DNA of 64,000 nucleotides, taken from positions 310,001 through 374,000 of the forward strand of contig CAWFJE010000010.1 in NCBI GenBank assembly GCA_963816155.1. The letters run 5' to 3'. This document shows positions 33,371 to 42,544 of the stretch, in pieces; within the stretch, counting starts at the first letter, position 1; every line of letters begins with the position of its first letter. The position numbers and the translations under genes were made by a program. This stretch comes from JAXGXJ01 sp963816155 (GTDB taxonomy: Bacteria; Actinomycetota; Thermoleophilia; RBG-16-64-13). The notes under the pieces were generated by a model that did no database searches, was not told the origin of the DNA, and was given only the letters and a program-made list of their open reading frames with translations.

Positions 33371-36010
33371 ATGTTCGCCCGGCTAGGCTCGTTCGCCGTC
33401 CGTTTCCGCTGGCTCATCATCGCCGCCTGGCTGGTGGTGGCCGCGGTCCTCACCGCGGTGGCACCGAACATCAACGACGTGGCCGTCAGCGACCAGCGCG
33501 CTTTTCTCCCCGCTTCCGCGCCCAGCCTCGACGCCAACGAGACGGTCAAGCAGTACTTCCCCGATCGCATCTCGCCCTCCACAGCGGTGGTGGTGATCGA
33601 CGCCGGACAGGGAGGGCGGGCCGACGAGGGTGTGGCAGGCTCCTTCGTGAACGACCTGAGCTCGTGGTTGAGCGGTCCCGACGCCCCCTCCGGAGTCGAC
33701 CAAGTGCTCTCCCCCACTCTCGGCGACGAACAGACCAAGGCGGGCCTCATCAGTCCCGACGGTCAGGTGGCCTTGATGCTCGTGCGCTTCAGCGCCGTGG
33801 GTACCGACCCGACCACCAAGGAAGCCATCGCGGCCATCAATGATCACTTGGAGCAGGCCGCCCCGGAGGTGAAGGTCTACCTCACCGGAGACGGACCCAT
33901 CCTGGCTGCGTACGATACTGCGTCCAAGAGCAGCCTCGACTCCACCACATGGATCACCATCCTGCTCGTCGTGGCTATCCTGCTTATCATCTACCGCTCT
34001 CCGGTCAGCCCCATCATCCCTCTGGCCACCATCGGACTGGCGTACGTGATCTCCAGGGGGGTGGTGGCCTTCCTTGGCTCCGGCCCGCTGACCATCTCCA
34101 TGTACACGAACGTCTTCTTGATCGTGGTCCTGTTCGGGGCGGGCACGGACTACTGCCTGTTCCTCATCAGCCGCTTCAGGGAGGAGATGTCCACCGTGGA
34201 TATCGCCGCCCCCGCGGTCAAGACCACGGTACGCACCGTCGGCGAGACCATCGCTTCGAGCGCGGGCACGGTCATCGTGGGACTGGCCATGATGGCCGCC
34301 GCCGAGTTGGGCCTCTACAACACCACCGGCCCGAGCATAGCCATCGGCGTGGCCATCGCCCTACTGGCCGGGCTGACCTTCACGCCCGCCCTCCTCACCG
34401 TGCTTGGTCACTACGCGTTCTGGCCCCGCAAGCCGCGCCGCATCGGCACGCGTGGTCTGTGGTTCTCCTGGTCGGCGAAGGTGGTCGGGCGGCCGCTCAT
34501 CGCCCTCCTCGTGCCGGTGATAGTACTGGTTCCGCTGGCCATCTATGGAACCGGCCTCGCCCGCGACTTCGACCTGCTGGGCGACCTGCCCAAGAGCGAC
34601 GAGACGAGGCAGGGTTTCGACGTGCTGGCCGAGCACTTCGGTCCCGGCCAGATGGCGCCGCTCAACGTGGTGGCCGTGGATGCTGAGGGCTTCAGCACCC
34701 CGCAGGGACTGGCCGACATCGAGGAACTCCAGGCGCTGCTGCAGGCTGTTCCGCACGTGACGGCCGTACGCAGTTTCGCCGGTTCACTGCCGGACAAGAG
34801 CACCCTCAGCGTCGCCGACCAGTTACAGGTACAGGCCCAAGCGGTCAGACAGGGCCTGACCGCACTCGAGACGGCAACAGCGGCCTTGGGTTCAGGCGGG
34901 GTCGCCGGGGCGGCTGCGGATGACGCCATCACCGCCGCCGCCGCCCAACTCACCGACCTGCACGGATATCTCACCCAGTTGGGCGCTGCCTACCCAGAGA
35001 TCCTCACCGATCAAGGCTACACGGACTCCGTGAGGGCTCTCGAGGAACTGGCCGTGCTGGCCGGTGAGGTGAAAGGCGAGCCGGGAGCGATCGGCGCGGC
35101 CGTCACCGCCCGCCTGCAGACCCTGGCGACCGGGCTTGAGTCTCTGCAGCAGAGCTTCGCCGCCCGCCCAGAGGCCGTCCTGCTGCCCGACCTCTACTTG
35201 GACAGCAACGAGGGGCTCAAAGCCTTGCGAGACACCTACATCTCCGCAGACGGAACGGCCACTCGACTCCAGGTTGTACTGGACGCCGGCCCCTACACCG
35301 CGGAAGCCATCGCCGCCACGGAGGCGATCCGCGCGACCCTTGCTACGGCGGGCTTCGATGCTGCAGTAGAGGGTGACTCAGCCGTGCTGCTCGATCTCCA
35401 AAACGCTTCCAGCCGCGATATGAACCGTGCCTTGATCTATGTGCTCGGCGGCATCTTCATCGTCCTCCTGCTGCTCCTGCGGGCCCTGATCTCGCCCATC
35501 TACCTCATCCTCACGATCCTCCTGTCCTACGCAGCCACACTCGGCGTGGTGCGACTCCTTTTCGTAGACATACTGGGCGCGGCGGGCATAGTCTGGTGGG
35601 TGCCCATGTTCATGTTCGTCATGCTCGTGGCGCTGGGCATGGACTACAACATCTTCCTCATCGGCCGCGTGAAGGAGGAGGTGGTCACCAACGGCACGAG
35701 GGCCGGCACCCGATTGGCTCTCGCGCGCACAGGCGGGATCATCACCTCGGCCGGCATCATCATGGCCGGCACGTTCGCCAGTATGCTGAGCGCCAGTCTG
35801 ATGGGGCTCCTCCAGATAGGCTTCGCCGTGGCGTTCGGGGTCCTGCTGGACACCTTCGTCGTGCGCACGACACTGGTGCCGGCCATCATCGTGCTCTTGG
35901 GCCGCTGGAACTGGTGGCCATCGCGACGGGGTGCAGACACAAAGTCCGGTGGAGAACCGCTCGGCGGTGCCACCGAGGAACCCGCCGGGGACTCACCGCC
36001 CATCTCCTGA
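33371..36010 (+). CDS. MMPL family (RND superfamily) transporter
   Basis: An 879-residue inner-membrane exporter with two half-repeats, each with one N-terminal helix, a large extracytoplasmic domain and five clustered helices. The RND signature regions are GAGTDYCLFLISRFREE and ALGMDYNIFLIGRVKEE, both with the proton-relay Asp-Tyr pair. The second periplasmic domain contains a long Ala/Gln-rich helical insertion (~480-620). Family members move lipids, siderophores or drugs using the proton gradient. The ATG has only AGG adjacent and no proper ribosome binding site. The C-terminal tail is Gly/Glu/Pro-rich. It is 50 bases after the dehydratase-like gene; functional linkage is unknown. Confidence 0.92.
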   Translation: MFARLGSFAVRFRWLIIAAWLVVAAVLTAVAPNINDVAVSDQRAFLPASAPSLDANETVKQYFPDRISPSTAVVVIDAGQGGRADEGVAGSFVNDLSSWLSGPDAPSGVDQVLSPTLGDEQTKAGLISPDGQVALMLVRFSAVGTDPTTKEAIAAINDHLEQAAPEVKVYLTGDGPILAAYDTASKSSLDSTTWITILLVVAILLIIYRSPVSPIIPLATIGLAYVISRGVVAFLGSGPLTISMYTNVFLIVVLFGAGTDYCLFLISRFREEMSTVDIAAPAVKTTVRTVGETIASSAGTVIVGLAMMAAAELGLYNTTGPSIAIGVAIALLAGLTFTPALLTVLGHYAFWPRKPRRIGTRGLWFSWSAKVVGRPLIALLVPVIVLVPLAIYGTGLARDFDLLGDLPKSDETRQGFDVLAEHFGPGQMAPLNVVAVDAEGFSTPQGLADIEELQALLQAVPHVTAVRSFAGSLPDKSTLSVADQLQVQAQAVRQGLTALETATAALGSGGVAGAAADDAITAAAAQLTDLHGYLTQLGAAYPEILTDQGYTDSVRALEELAVLAGEVKGEPGAIGAAVTARLQTLATGLESLQQSFAARPEAVLLPDLYLDSNEGLKALRDTYISADGTATRLQVVLDAGPYTAEAIAATEAIRATLATAGFDAAVEGDSAVLLDLQNASSRDMNRALIYVLGGIFIVLLLLLRALISPIYLILTILLSYAATLGVVRLLFVDILGAAGIVWWVPMFMFVMLVALGMDYNIFLIGRVKEEVVTNGTRAGTRLALARTGGIITSAGIIMAGTFASMLSASLMGLLQIGFAVAFGVLLDTFVVRTTLVPAIIVLLGRWNWWPSRRGADTKSGGEPLGGATEEPAGDSPPIS

Positions 36011-36325
36011 GGAGCGAGGCACCTGCTCAACCGTCGACCCGGATTCCTGCTTTTTTAGAGGTTGAACACTTCCCCTTGGCCAATCTCTCAATAATGGTAT
36101 TCATATGTAACAAGGTGAGTCTGAGTTCTTCATTTCTCTGGCGTTTGCGGGCCTTCTGTGCTAGCTTCATGGAGTCAGCGCGGCCTTGGTGAGCCGGGGG
36201 GAAAGACCGTTCTTGAGAGTACGACTGACGTGCGCGCCGCTTGCGCGCGCACGGTCCGACCGCTCTGAATCCTCCGCCACCCCGAGGTGTTGACCGTCAT
36301 CTCACGCGACCAGAGGGAGTGCAGT
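36011..36325 (+). other. Gene-free stretch upstream of molybdoenzyme: AT-rich patch and structured leader
   Basis: These 315 bases hold T6 at 36051-36056, an unusually AT-rich patch (about 36056-36110), and a leader that can fold: GTGCGCGC (36230-36237) with GCGCGCAC (36245-36252), nestable under GACCGT (36205-36210) with ACGGTC (36251-36256). GAGGGAG precedes the ATG. No gene is seen. Confidence 0.45.
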
Positions 36326-38968
36326 ATGGCTGAAGAGCAGATGACAGCAGGGGGGCCGGGAGGGCCCAAGTACAAGCCCGACCGCACCGTCGTCCGTGCC
36401 CTCGCCCTTGGAGGCCTTCTGGGCGGTTGCGACCCGGCGGCCGTGGACGTCTCCGATGGCAAGATCGTGCGCGTCCGCCCCATGCACTTCGATTGGAAAT
36501 ACCCCCGCGACAGCTTCCGCTCCTGGAAGTTCGAGCGTGATGGCCATACCCTCGAGTCCAACTACAAGGGCATGCCCTCGCCCTGGTCACTGTCCTACAA
36601 GAAGCGCACCTACTCGCCAAACCGCATCCAGTACCCCATGAAGCGCGTTGATTTCGATCCCGACGGCGAGCGCAATCCCCAGAACCGCGGCAAGAGTAAG
36701 TACGTCCGTATCTCCTGGGACGAGGCCACCGACCTCATAGCGTCAGAGGTCAGGCGCATCATCGGCACCTACGGTCCTCTGGCCATCCTTGCCCAGGGCG
36801 ACGGCCACGGCGAGTGCAAGACCATCAACACGCCGCACGGGCACCAGGCCCGACTGCTGGAGATGCTGGGCGGCTTCACCCAGCAGGTGCGGAACCCCGA
36901 TAGCTGGGAAGGCTTCTACTGGGGCTCTAAGCACGTTTGGGGCCAGGGCATCGTCGGGATGATGGACCCGTCCGACAACTGCATGAAGGACATCACCGAG
37001 AACAGCGAGTTGGTGCTCTTCTGGGGTTGCGACCCCGAGACCACTCCCTGGGGCTTCGTGGGCCAGTTCGCCAGCCGGTTGTGCTACTTCTGGACTGAGT
37101 GCGGCATCGAGCAGGTGTATGTCTGTCCCGACCTCAACTACGGCGCAGCCGTGCACGCCGACAAGTGGATCCCCGTGTGGCCGAACACCGACGCGGCTCT
37201 GCAGTTGGCCGTCATCTACACCTGGCTCAAGGAAGACACCTGGGAGAAAGAGTACATCGCGACCCACGCCGTGGGCATGGACCAAGTCATCGCATACGTG
37301 ATGGGCGACGAAGACGGCATCCCCAAGACCCCGGAATGGGCGGCCGAGAAGTGCGGGGTCCCTCCCTACACCATCAAGGCCCTCGCGCGTGACATGGCCA
37401 ATAAGGTCCACACCTGGGCGCACTACTTCGGCGGTAGCTACGCCCGCGGTCCCTACAGCCACGAGCCCGCCCGCCTGGAATGCATCATGCTGGGCATGCA
37501 GGGACTGGGCGGCCCCGGCCGCCATCAGGTCCAGATCTCTTACGGTGGCATGCCCAGGCCGGAGTTGATCAGGAGCACCCGCTTCTTCAATCCGCAACTC
37601 TCCGAGCGTCTCACCAAACCCACCCAGACCACCATCCGTGCCTGGGGCAAGCAGCTCATTCCCAAGACCCTCATCCACAAGGCCATCCTGGATCCGCCGC
37701 TGGTCTTCTACGGCAACGGCGGTATCGAAGAACCGGTATCCGACCAGTTCGTCAAGTACGAGTATCCCCTGCCCAAGGAGAAGGGCGGCACCGAGATCCA
37801 CATGATGTGGACCGATACGCCCTGTCGGATCACCTGCTGGAACTGCGGTAATGAGACCATCATGGCCGAGCGTAGTCCCAAGATAGAGTTCATCGTGGCC
37901 CAGCATCCCTGGCTTGAGAACGACTGCCTCTACGCCGATGTCATCCTGCCGACGAACACCAACATGGAAGTCGACGACATAGTCACGAACACTCGGCAGG
38001 GGACTCAGCACCACAGCGTCATCCTCCTCCATAAGGCCATCGAACCGGTGGGCGAGTCGAAGAGCGACTACGAAGCCGTCCTCGAAGTGGCCAACAAGCT
38101 GGGCAAAGGGCTGGAGTTCAGCGAGGGCAAGAGCATCAGGGACCTCCAGCAAGAGGTCTTCTACAACATGAACCTCGACACCAAGATCAGCTGGGACGAC
38201 TTCGAAGAGAACCAGTACGTGATCCTGCAGACGGTCGAGGGCTGGGAAGACGACGTCGTGGGCCTGCGGCCCTTCTACGACGATCCCGAGAAGAACCCCC
38301 TGCCCACGCCGTCCGGCAAGCTGGAGTTCTTCTCAGCGGACCTCGCCAAGCACTTCCCCTGCGATGACGAGCGTCCGCCCATTCCCAAGTGGGTCGAAAA
38401 AAGCGCCATGCATGACGAGCGGCGTGGCAGTTGGCGCGCCAAGGCCTACCCGCTCCTGCTCATGTCCAACCACGGTCGCTGGCGCGTCCACTCCCAGGCG
38501 GACGACATCCCCTGGAGCCGTGAAGTGGTCACCTGCAAGGTTATGGGTTGGGACGGCTACATGTACGAACCGGTGTGGATCCATCCCTCCGACGCTGAAG
38601 CGCGAGGCATCAAGATGGGCGACATCGTCATGGTTCACAACGAGCGGGGCATCGTGCTCTGCGGTGCGCGCGTCTGGGAGCGTATCTTCCCCGGCACAGC
38701 CTATGTCGATCACGGCGCCCGGCACGACCCCATCATCCCGGGCAAGGTGGACCGTGGTGGCGCCATCAACACCATCTCCGGCGACTGGATATCGTCCAAG
38801 AACGCCGTCGGCCAGGCCACCAGTGGTTATCTGGTGGAAGTCAGCGCCTTACCTCCGGGCCTGATGGAACAGTGGAGAAGAGACTATCCGGACGCCTTCG
38901 AGCGCCCCTATGACCCGGCCGCCGGGTTGCGGTTCGAAGCATGGGTGACCAAAGGGGGTGCCGAGTGA
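36326..38968 (+). CDS. Molybdopterin oxidoreductase large subunit, transhydroxylase-like
   Basis: An 880-residue bis-MGD enzyme of the DMSO reductase superfamily. It lacks the N-terminal four-Cys [4Fe-4S] motif and any Tat signal, so it is cytoplasmic without a cluster in this subunit. Length, lack of cluster, and the partner subunit match pyrogallol-phloroglucinol transhydroxylase (alpha ~875 residues), which moves OH groups between trihydroxybenzenes. NPDSWEGFYWG holds Asp192-Ser193, corresponding in my recollection to the catalytic Asp and Mo-ligating Ser; His161 (GDGHGECK) and a Tyr in SYGGMP are further candidates. Other parts are FWGCDPETTPWGF and CWNCGNETIMAE. The small subunit overlaps by 4 bases. 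Acetylene-hydratase-like or other activities remain possible. Confidence 0.87.
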   Translation: MAEEQMTAGGPGGPKYKPDRTVVRALALGGLLGGCDPAAVDVSDGKIVRVRPMHFDWKYPRDSFRSWKFERDGHTLESNYKGMPSPWSLSYKKRTYSPNRIQYPMKRVDFDPDGERNPQNRGKSKYVRISWDEATDLIASEVRRIIGTYGPLAILAQGDGHGECKTINTPHGHQARLLEMLGGFTQQVRNPDSWEGFYWGSKHVWGQGIVGMMDPSDNCMKDITENSELVLFWGCDPETTPWGFVGQFASRLCYFWTECGIEQVYVCPDLNYGAAVHADKWIPVWPNTDAALQLAVIYTWLKEDTWEKEYIATHAVGMDQVIAYVMGDEDGIPKTPEWAAEKCGVPPYTIKALARDMANKVHTWAHYFGGSYARGPYSHEPARLECIMLGMQGLGGPGRHQVQISYGGMPRPELIRSTRFFNPQLSERLTKPTQTTIRAWGKQLIPKTLIHKAILDPPLVFYGNGGIEEPVSDQFVKYEYPLPKEKGGTEIHMMWTDTPCRITCWNCGNETIMAERSPKIEFIVAQHPWLENDCLYADVILPTNTNMEVDDIVTNTRQGTQHHSVILLHKAIEPVGESKSDYEAVLEVANKLGKGLEFSEGKSIRDLQQEVFYNMNLDTKISWDDFEENQYVILQTVEGWEDDVVGLRPFYDDPEKNPLPTPSGKLEFFSADLAKHFPCDDERPPIPKWVEKSAMHDERRGSWRAKAYPLLLMSNHGRWRVHSQADDIPWSREVVTCKVMGWDGYMYEPVWIHPSDAEARGIKMGDIVMVHNERGIVLCGARVWERIFPGTAYVDHGARHDPIIPGKVDRGGAINTISGDWISSKNAVGQATSGYLVEVSALPPGLMEQWRRDYPDAFERPYDPAAGLRFEAWVTKGGAE

Positions 38969-39792
38969 AAGCCTTCGCCATCGACCTCTCCATCTGCAAC
39001 GGCTGCTACTGCTGCCAGGTGGCCTGCAAGGACGAGCACTGTGGTCAGGACTGGCTGCCTTACGCTAAGGCTCAGCCCGAGACAGGTCAGTTCTGGCTCG
39101 GTATCAATGAGATGGTGCGCGGCCAGGTGCCCAAGGTGAAGATCACCTACGTGCCCAACATCTGCCAGCACTGCGCCGACGCGCCCTGCATCGCAGCCTG
39201 CCCCGTGGAAGGCGCCGTATACCAGCGCGATGACGGCATGGTCATCATCGACCCGGAGAAGTGCACCGGCTGCAAGCTGTGCGTGGACGTATGCCCCACG
39301 AAGTCCATCTTCTTTAGCGACAACTTCGGCATCGCCCAGAAGTGCACCGCCTGCTCGCACCTGCGTGACAACGACCCCGAGACTTGGGCGAACACCACGC
39401 GCTGCGCGGACGCCTGCCCCACCGGGGCGCTGCGCTTCGGCGACGAGGAGGAGTTCGCGGACTTCATCAAAGAGGCGGAATACCTTTGCCCTGAGCTAGA
39501 GGGCAAGACGCGGGTGTACTACAAGAACCTGCCCAAGAAGTTCGTGGCCGGCACTCTCTTCGACCCCATTGAGAACGAGGTCATCGTCGGAGCGACCGCC
39601 ACCCTCACGGACGATGAGTCGGGCGAGACCTTCACGGCCACCACCGACCACTACGGCGACTTCTGGTTCAAGAACCTCAAGGACGACCGCACCTTCACCT
39701 TGACCCTAGCCAAAGATGGCAAGAGCAAGACCATAGAGGGCGTCTCCACCGCGATCGACCTGAACGTGGGCGACATCCCCTTGGAGATGTAG
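38965..39792 (+). CDS. Fe-S subunit of transhydroxylase-like molybdoenzyme
   Basis: A 275-residue electron-transfer subunit starting at GTG in a GTGA overlap with the large subunit. Cys groups are CNGCYCCQVAC, CQHCADAPCIAAC, CTGCKLCVDVC, and CTAC with CADAC, enough for three to four [4Fe-4S] clusters. Residues ~185-275 form an extra beta-rich Ig/carboxypeptidase-regulatory-like domain (VIVGATATLTDDESGETFTA, DHYGDFWFKNL). A short Fe-S subunit with such a C-terminal domain is the architecture I recall for transhydroxylase beta (about 274 residues), which strengthens the assignment. An in-frame ATG 24 bases upstream would add residues inside the large-subunit reading end and is less likely. Confidence 0.87.
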   Translation: MKAFAIDLSICNGCYCCQVACKDEHCGQDWLPYAKAQPETGQFWLGINEMVRGQVPKVKITYVPNICQHCADAPCIAACPVEGAVYQRDDGMVIIDPEKCTGCKLCVDVCPTKSIFFSDNFGIAQKCTACSHLRDNDPETWANTTRCADACPTGALRFGDEEEFADFIKEAEYLCPELEGKTRVYYKNLPKKFVAGTLFDPIENEVIVGATATLTDDESGETFTATTDHYGDFWFKNLKDDRTFTLTLAKDGKSKTIEGVSTAIDLNVGDIPLEM

Positions 39793-39826
39793 TCTGCCGG
39801 AAACGGAATCCTCGGAGACGTAGCGA

Positions 39827-39864
39827 AGAAGGCCCCTCTTCCCCGCCGGGAAGAGGGGCCTTCT
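39827..39864 (+). terminator. Terminator after molybdoenzyme operon
   Basis: AGAAGGCCCCTCTTCCC (39827-39843), loop CGCC, then its perfect complement to 39864, followed by CATTCG. The 17-bp stem lies 35 bases after the stop. Confidence 0.82.
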
Positions 39865-39995
39865 CATTCGCGTAGCAGTGACCGTCAGACGGCCCTGGGG
39901 CCGCGCAGGCGATGGGCGGACCGGGTGACCCTGTCGCAGCCGGGGAGGGCTGGTGCAGCCTGAGATGGCCGACCCGGCCGGCGGGGTCGGACCGA

Positions 39996-41027
39996 TCAGG
40001 TGCCCCTGCGCCCCCGTATGAGCTCGGACCTCACCTGTACCAGTTCGGCGGCTATGCTGATGGCTATCTCACCTGGGGTCTCCGCCCCTATCTCCAGGCC
40101 TATGGGCGAATGGACGCGGGCCAGGTCGGCCTCGCTGAAGCCCTCGTCTCTCAACGCCTGGTAGATGGCGGCGATCTTCTTTCTGCTCCCGATCATGCCG
40201 ATGTAGCCCGCCTCGGTCCTCAGCGCCTGGGCCAACACGGACCGATCGTGGAGGTGGCCGCGAGTCACGATGACGATGTAACTGTCGTCGTCTGTGGGGA
40301 GCCCATCCATGCCCTGGTCGAACGAATCGAGCACGATCACACGGTCGGCCGTGGGGAAACGACCCCGATGGGCGAACTCAGACCTGTCATCGAGGATGAC
40401 AGTGGCGAAGCCGGCCAAACCGAGAACGGGGACCAACTTTTCCCCGCAATGTCCGGCCCCGAACACGTATGCAGTCCCCTCGAAGCCCACGGGATCGGCG
40501 TGTGAGAGCGAACCAGCCCCAAGCGCTGCTGCATCCCCGTCGGCATCCCCGTCGGCCGGTAGACCCATGTCGGCACCGGCCTCCACCAGTCTCCTCGTTA
40601 TTCTCCAACCGTGTTGTTCCGACCCCGATACGGTGGTGACCAGCCAGCCCCGTCGGCCCTCATCGGCCCAGGCTGCAAGCGCCTCGAGCGACTCCTTTAC
40701 CTCGTGGTGCGAGGGAGACACCGGCTCCAGGATCATCCGCCCCCGTCCGCCGCACACCATGCCCAGACCGGCCGCGTCCTGCGGCGTCAATTGGAACTCC
40801 TGCACCGACGGCCGGTCCGCCTCGAGGACCGACAGCGCCTGCTTGATAGCCCATGCCTCCAGCCCCCCGCCCCCGACGGTGCCCGCGATTGAGCCGTCGG
40901 CCCGCACCAGCATGCTCGCGCCCCCGTGCCGAGGCGAGGAGCCACGTGTGCCGATGATCCCGGCCCAAGCGAACGTCTCCCCCTCCTCGAGCAGTTGCAG
41001 CGCTACGCGTACCAGATCAATGTCCAT
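39996..41027 (-). CDS. XdhC/CoxI family molybdenum-cofactor handling protein
   Basis: A 343-residue cytoplasmic protein of the XdhC family, which binds and sulfurates Mo cofactor for xanthine-dehydrogenase-type enzymes. The N-terminal XdhC_CoxI domain reads GTRGSSPRHGGASMLV and GTVGGGGLEAWA, with MVCGGRGRM in the middle. The C-terminal Rossmann domain reads YVFGAGHCGEKLVPVLG, YIGMIGSRKK and VHSPIGLEIGAETPGEIA. It starts 6 bases after hutI and is probably in its operon. No xanthine dehydrogenase is in the window; the nearest Mo enzyme is the transhydroxylase-like one, which belongs to a different superfamily, so its true client may lie elsewhere. Confidence 0.9.
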   Translation of the reverse strand: MDIDLVRVALQLLEEGETFAWAGIIGTRGSSPRHGGASMLVRADGSIAGTVGGGGLEAWAIKQALSVLEADRPSVQEFQLTPQDAAGLGMVCGGRGRMILEPVSPSHHEVKESLEALAAWADEGRRGWLVTTVSGSEQHGWRITRRLVEAGADMGLPADGDADGDAAALGAGSLSHADPVGFEGTAYVFGAGHCGEKLVPVLGLAGFATVILDDRSEFAHRGRFPTADRVIVLDSFDQGMDGLPTDDDSYIVIVTRGHLHDRSVLAQALRTEAGYIGMIGSRKKIAAIYQALRDEGFSEADLARVHSPIGLEIGAETPGEIAISIAAELVQVRSELIRGRRGT

Positions 41028-41033
41028 GGAGTC

Positions 41034-42395
41034 TCACAGTCTCTCGTCGACATGCTCTCGCTGAACGACGCAGCGGCCGTTCTTGTACACCATCCACACC
41101 GGGTTCATGCCATAGCGGTAGGGGATCTCCACATAGTTACGATACTCGAGGACCAGGAAGTCCGCGCGCTTGCCCACTTCCAAGCTCCCTACCTCGTGAT
41201 CCCTGCCCACAGCCGCCGCGGCCTCGATAGTGATGGCCCGTATGACCTCTTCCGCGGACATGCCCAGCATGGAGCCGCCCATGGTGGCGATGAGCCAGAG
41301 GTTCTGTGTGGGGCTCGAACCCGGATTGAAATCGGTGCCCAGGGCCACCCGAACACCCGCATCGAGGAGGGCGCGGGCAGGGGCCAGACCTCCCTCCCCG
41401 AGGAAGAAGGTGGCGCCTGGAAGGAGGACGGCCACCGGGGCGCGCCGGCCACCGGCGGCGCGTACACCACCGGTGTCGGCGACATTGCGCCGATCCTCCG
41501 CCGAAGCCGCTGCCATCGCCGCTATGCCCTCTTCGCTCACCAGGTCGAGGTGATCGGCAGAGACGGCCCCCAACTCCACGGCCAATTCCGCGCCGCCCCC
41601 CGGCGTCAATTGATCGGCGTGCAGTTTGGCCAGGAGACCATGCTCCAGTCCTGCCTCCAAGACCCGGCGCGCTTGGGCGGCGTCGAATCCTCCCTGCTCG
41701 TAGAAGGCGTCGCAGAAGGTCGCCAGACCGTGCTTCGCCGCTGCCGGGATCATCTTCTTGATGATGAGATCCACGTAGTCGTCAGGGCGACCGACATACT
41801 CTATGGGCACGGTGTTGGCGGCAAGAAGGGTGGGCACCACGTCGACCGGATGCTCCCCATCCAGTTCCCGATATATCTCCAGCAGCCTGAGTTCGTGCTC
41901 CGGGGTCAGACCGTACCCACTCTTGGCATCGACAGTGGTGATGCCATGGTGCAGAAAGCGGTCGAGCCGCCTGCGTGCAGAGGCCATCAGCGTCTCCCTG
42001 TCGGCCTCTCTGGTGGCGTAGACGGTCTTCATGATCCCGCCGCCGAAGATCGCTATGTCCTGGTATGACGAGCCGGCGAGACGGAGTTGGTATTCGTCGG
42101 CCCGCTCACCTTCGAAAGCGAGGTGGGTATGAGGATCGATCAGGCCCGGCATGACGATCCGGCCGGCGGCGTCCACACGCTCTCCCCCGGGTACCACCCG
42201 CACCTCTTCCTGGAGTCGGCTACTGGGGCCCACCCAGACGATATGGCCGCCGCTGATGGCCAGCGCGCCTTCTGGTATCCGTCCCAGTCCGGGGACCGTC
42301 TCGTCCGGGCCCGGGTAGGCGGGGCAGACGAGCACTTCGCTCGCACCCGTGATCACCAGGTCTGCCCTGATCATCTCCCCTTCGCGAGGTTCCAT
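41034..42395 (-). CDS. hutI: Imidazolonepropionase
   Basis: HutI hydrolyses 4-imidazolone-5-propionate to formiminoglutamate in histidine breakdown. The 453-residue amidohydrolase shows the metal sites GLIDPHTHLAFEGERADEY, KLHADQLTPGG and ALGTDFNPGSSP, and the family stretch TTVDAKSGYGLTPEHELRLL. It is slightly longer than usual because of an N-terminal extension and an Arg/Ala/Gly-rich insert near residue 305 (GGVRAAGGRRAPVAV). The ATG at 42395 has GGGAGG 6 bases upstream. No hutH, hutU or hutG is in the window, so the rest of the pathway is elsewhere. xdhC follows 6 bases downstream. Confidence 0.92.
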   Translation of the reverse strand: MEPREGEMIRADLVITGASEVLVCPAYPGPDETVPGLGRIPEGALAISGGHIVWVGPSSRLQEEVRVVPGGERVDAAGRIVMPGLIDPHTHLAFEGERADEYQLRLAGSSYQDIAIFGGGIMKTVYATREADRETLMASARRRLDRFLHHGITTVDAKSGYGLTPEHELRLLEIYRELDGEHPVDVVPTLLAANTVPIEYVGRPDDYVDLIIKKMIPAAAKHGLATFCDAFYEQGGFDAAQARRVLEAGLEHGLLAKLHADQLTPGGGAELAVELGAVSADHLDLVSEEGIAAMAAASAEDRRNVADTGGVRAAGGRRAPVAVLLPGATFFLGEGGLAPARALLDAGVRVALGTDFNPGSSPTQNLWLIATMGGSMLGMSAEEVIRAITIEAAAAVGRDHEVGSLEVGKRADFLVLEYRNYVEIPYRYGMNPVWMVYKNGRCVVQREHVDERL

Positions 42396-42473
42396 CTCAA
42401 GCCTCCCTCACGCTGTCTGTACGGGCGGCTTTCCGTCCGATTCCACAAAGCAGGGATGGTAGCAGAAAGACCG

Positions 42474-42506
42474 CCGTCACTCCACGGGACGGACGGGGAG
42501 TGACGG
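42474..42506. promoter_or_regulatory. Inverted repeat in hutI-trkA divergent region
   Basis: CCGTCACTCC (42474-42483) and GGAGTGACGG (42497-42506) are perfect complements 13 bases apart, 27 bases upstream of the trkA -10 element. This could be an operator for either divergent gene. Confidence 0.45.
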
Positions 42507-42532
42507 AGGCGAAGCATTGTGCCCGCTCTTGA

Positions 42533-42538
42533 TATTCT
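42533..42538 (+). promoter_or_regulatory. -10 element of a probable leaderless trkA transcript
   Basis: TATTCT inside TGATATTCTGA (42530-42540) ends 6 bases before the trkA ATG, exactly as at 22240-22245. No ribosome binding site lies between it and the ATG. Confidence 0.5.
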
Positions 42539-42544
42539 GAACGC

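Noticed and set aside
36326..36430. Tat signal peptide on the molybdoenzyme large subunit
   Set aside because: There is no twin-Arg motif followed by a long hydrophobic stretch; the short ALALGGLLGG segment is part of the folded domain start.
39996..42395. xdhC and hutI as part of the molybdoenzyme operon
   Set aside because: They are on the opposite strand and separated by a 17-bp terminator; only a looser functional link through Mo cofactor is possible.
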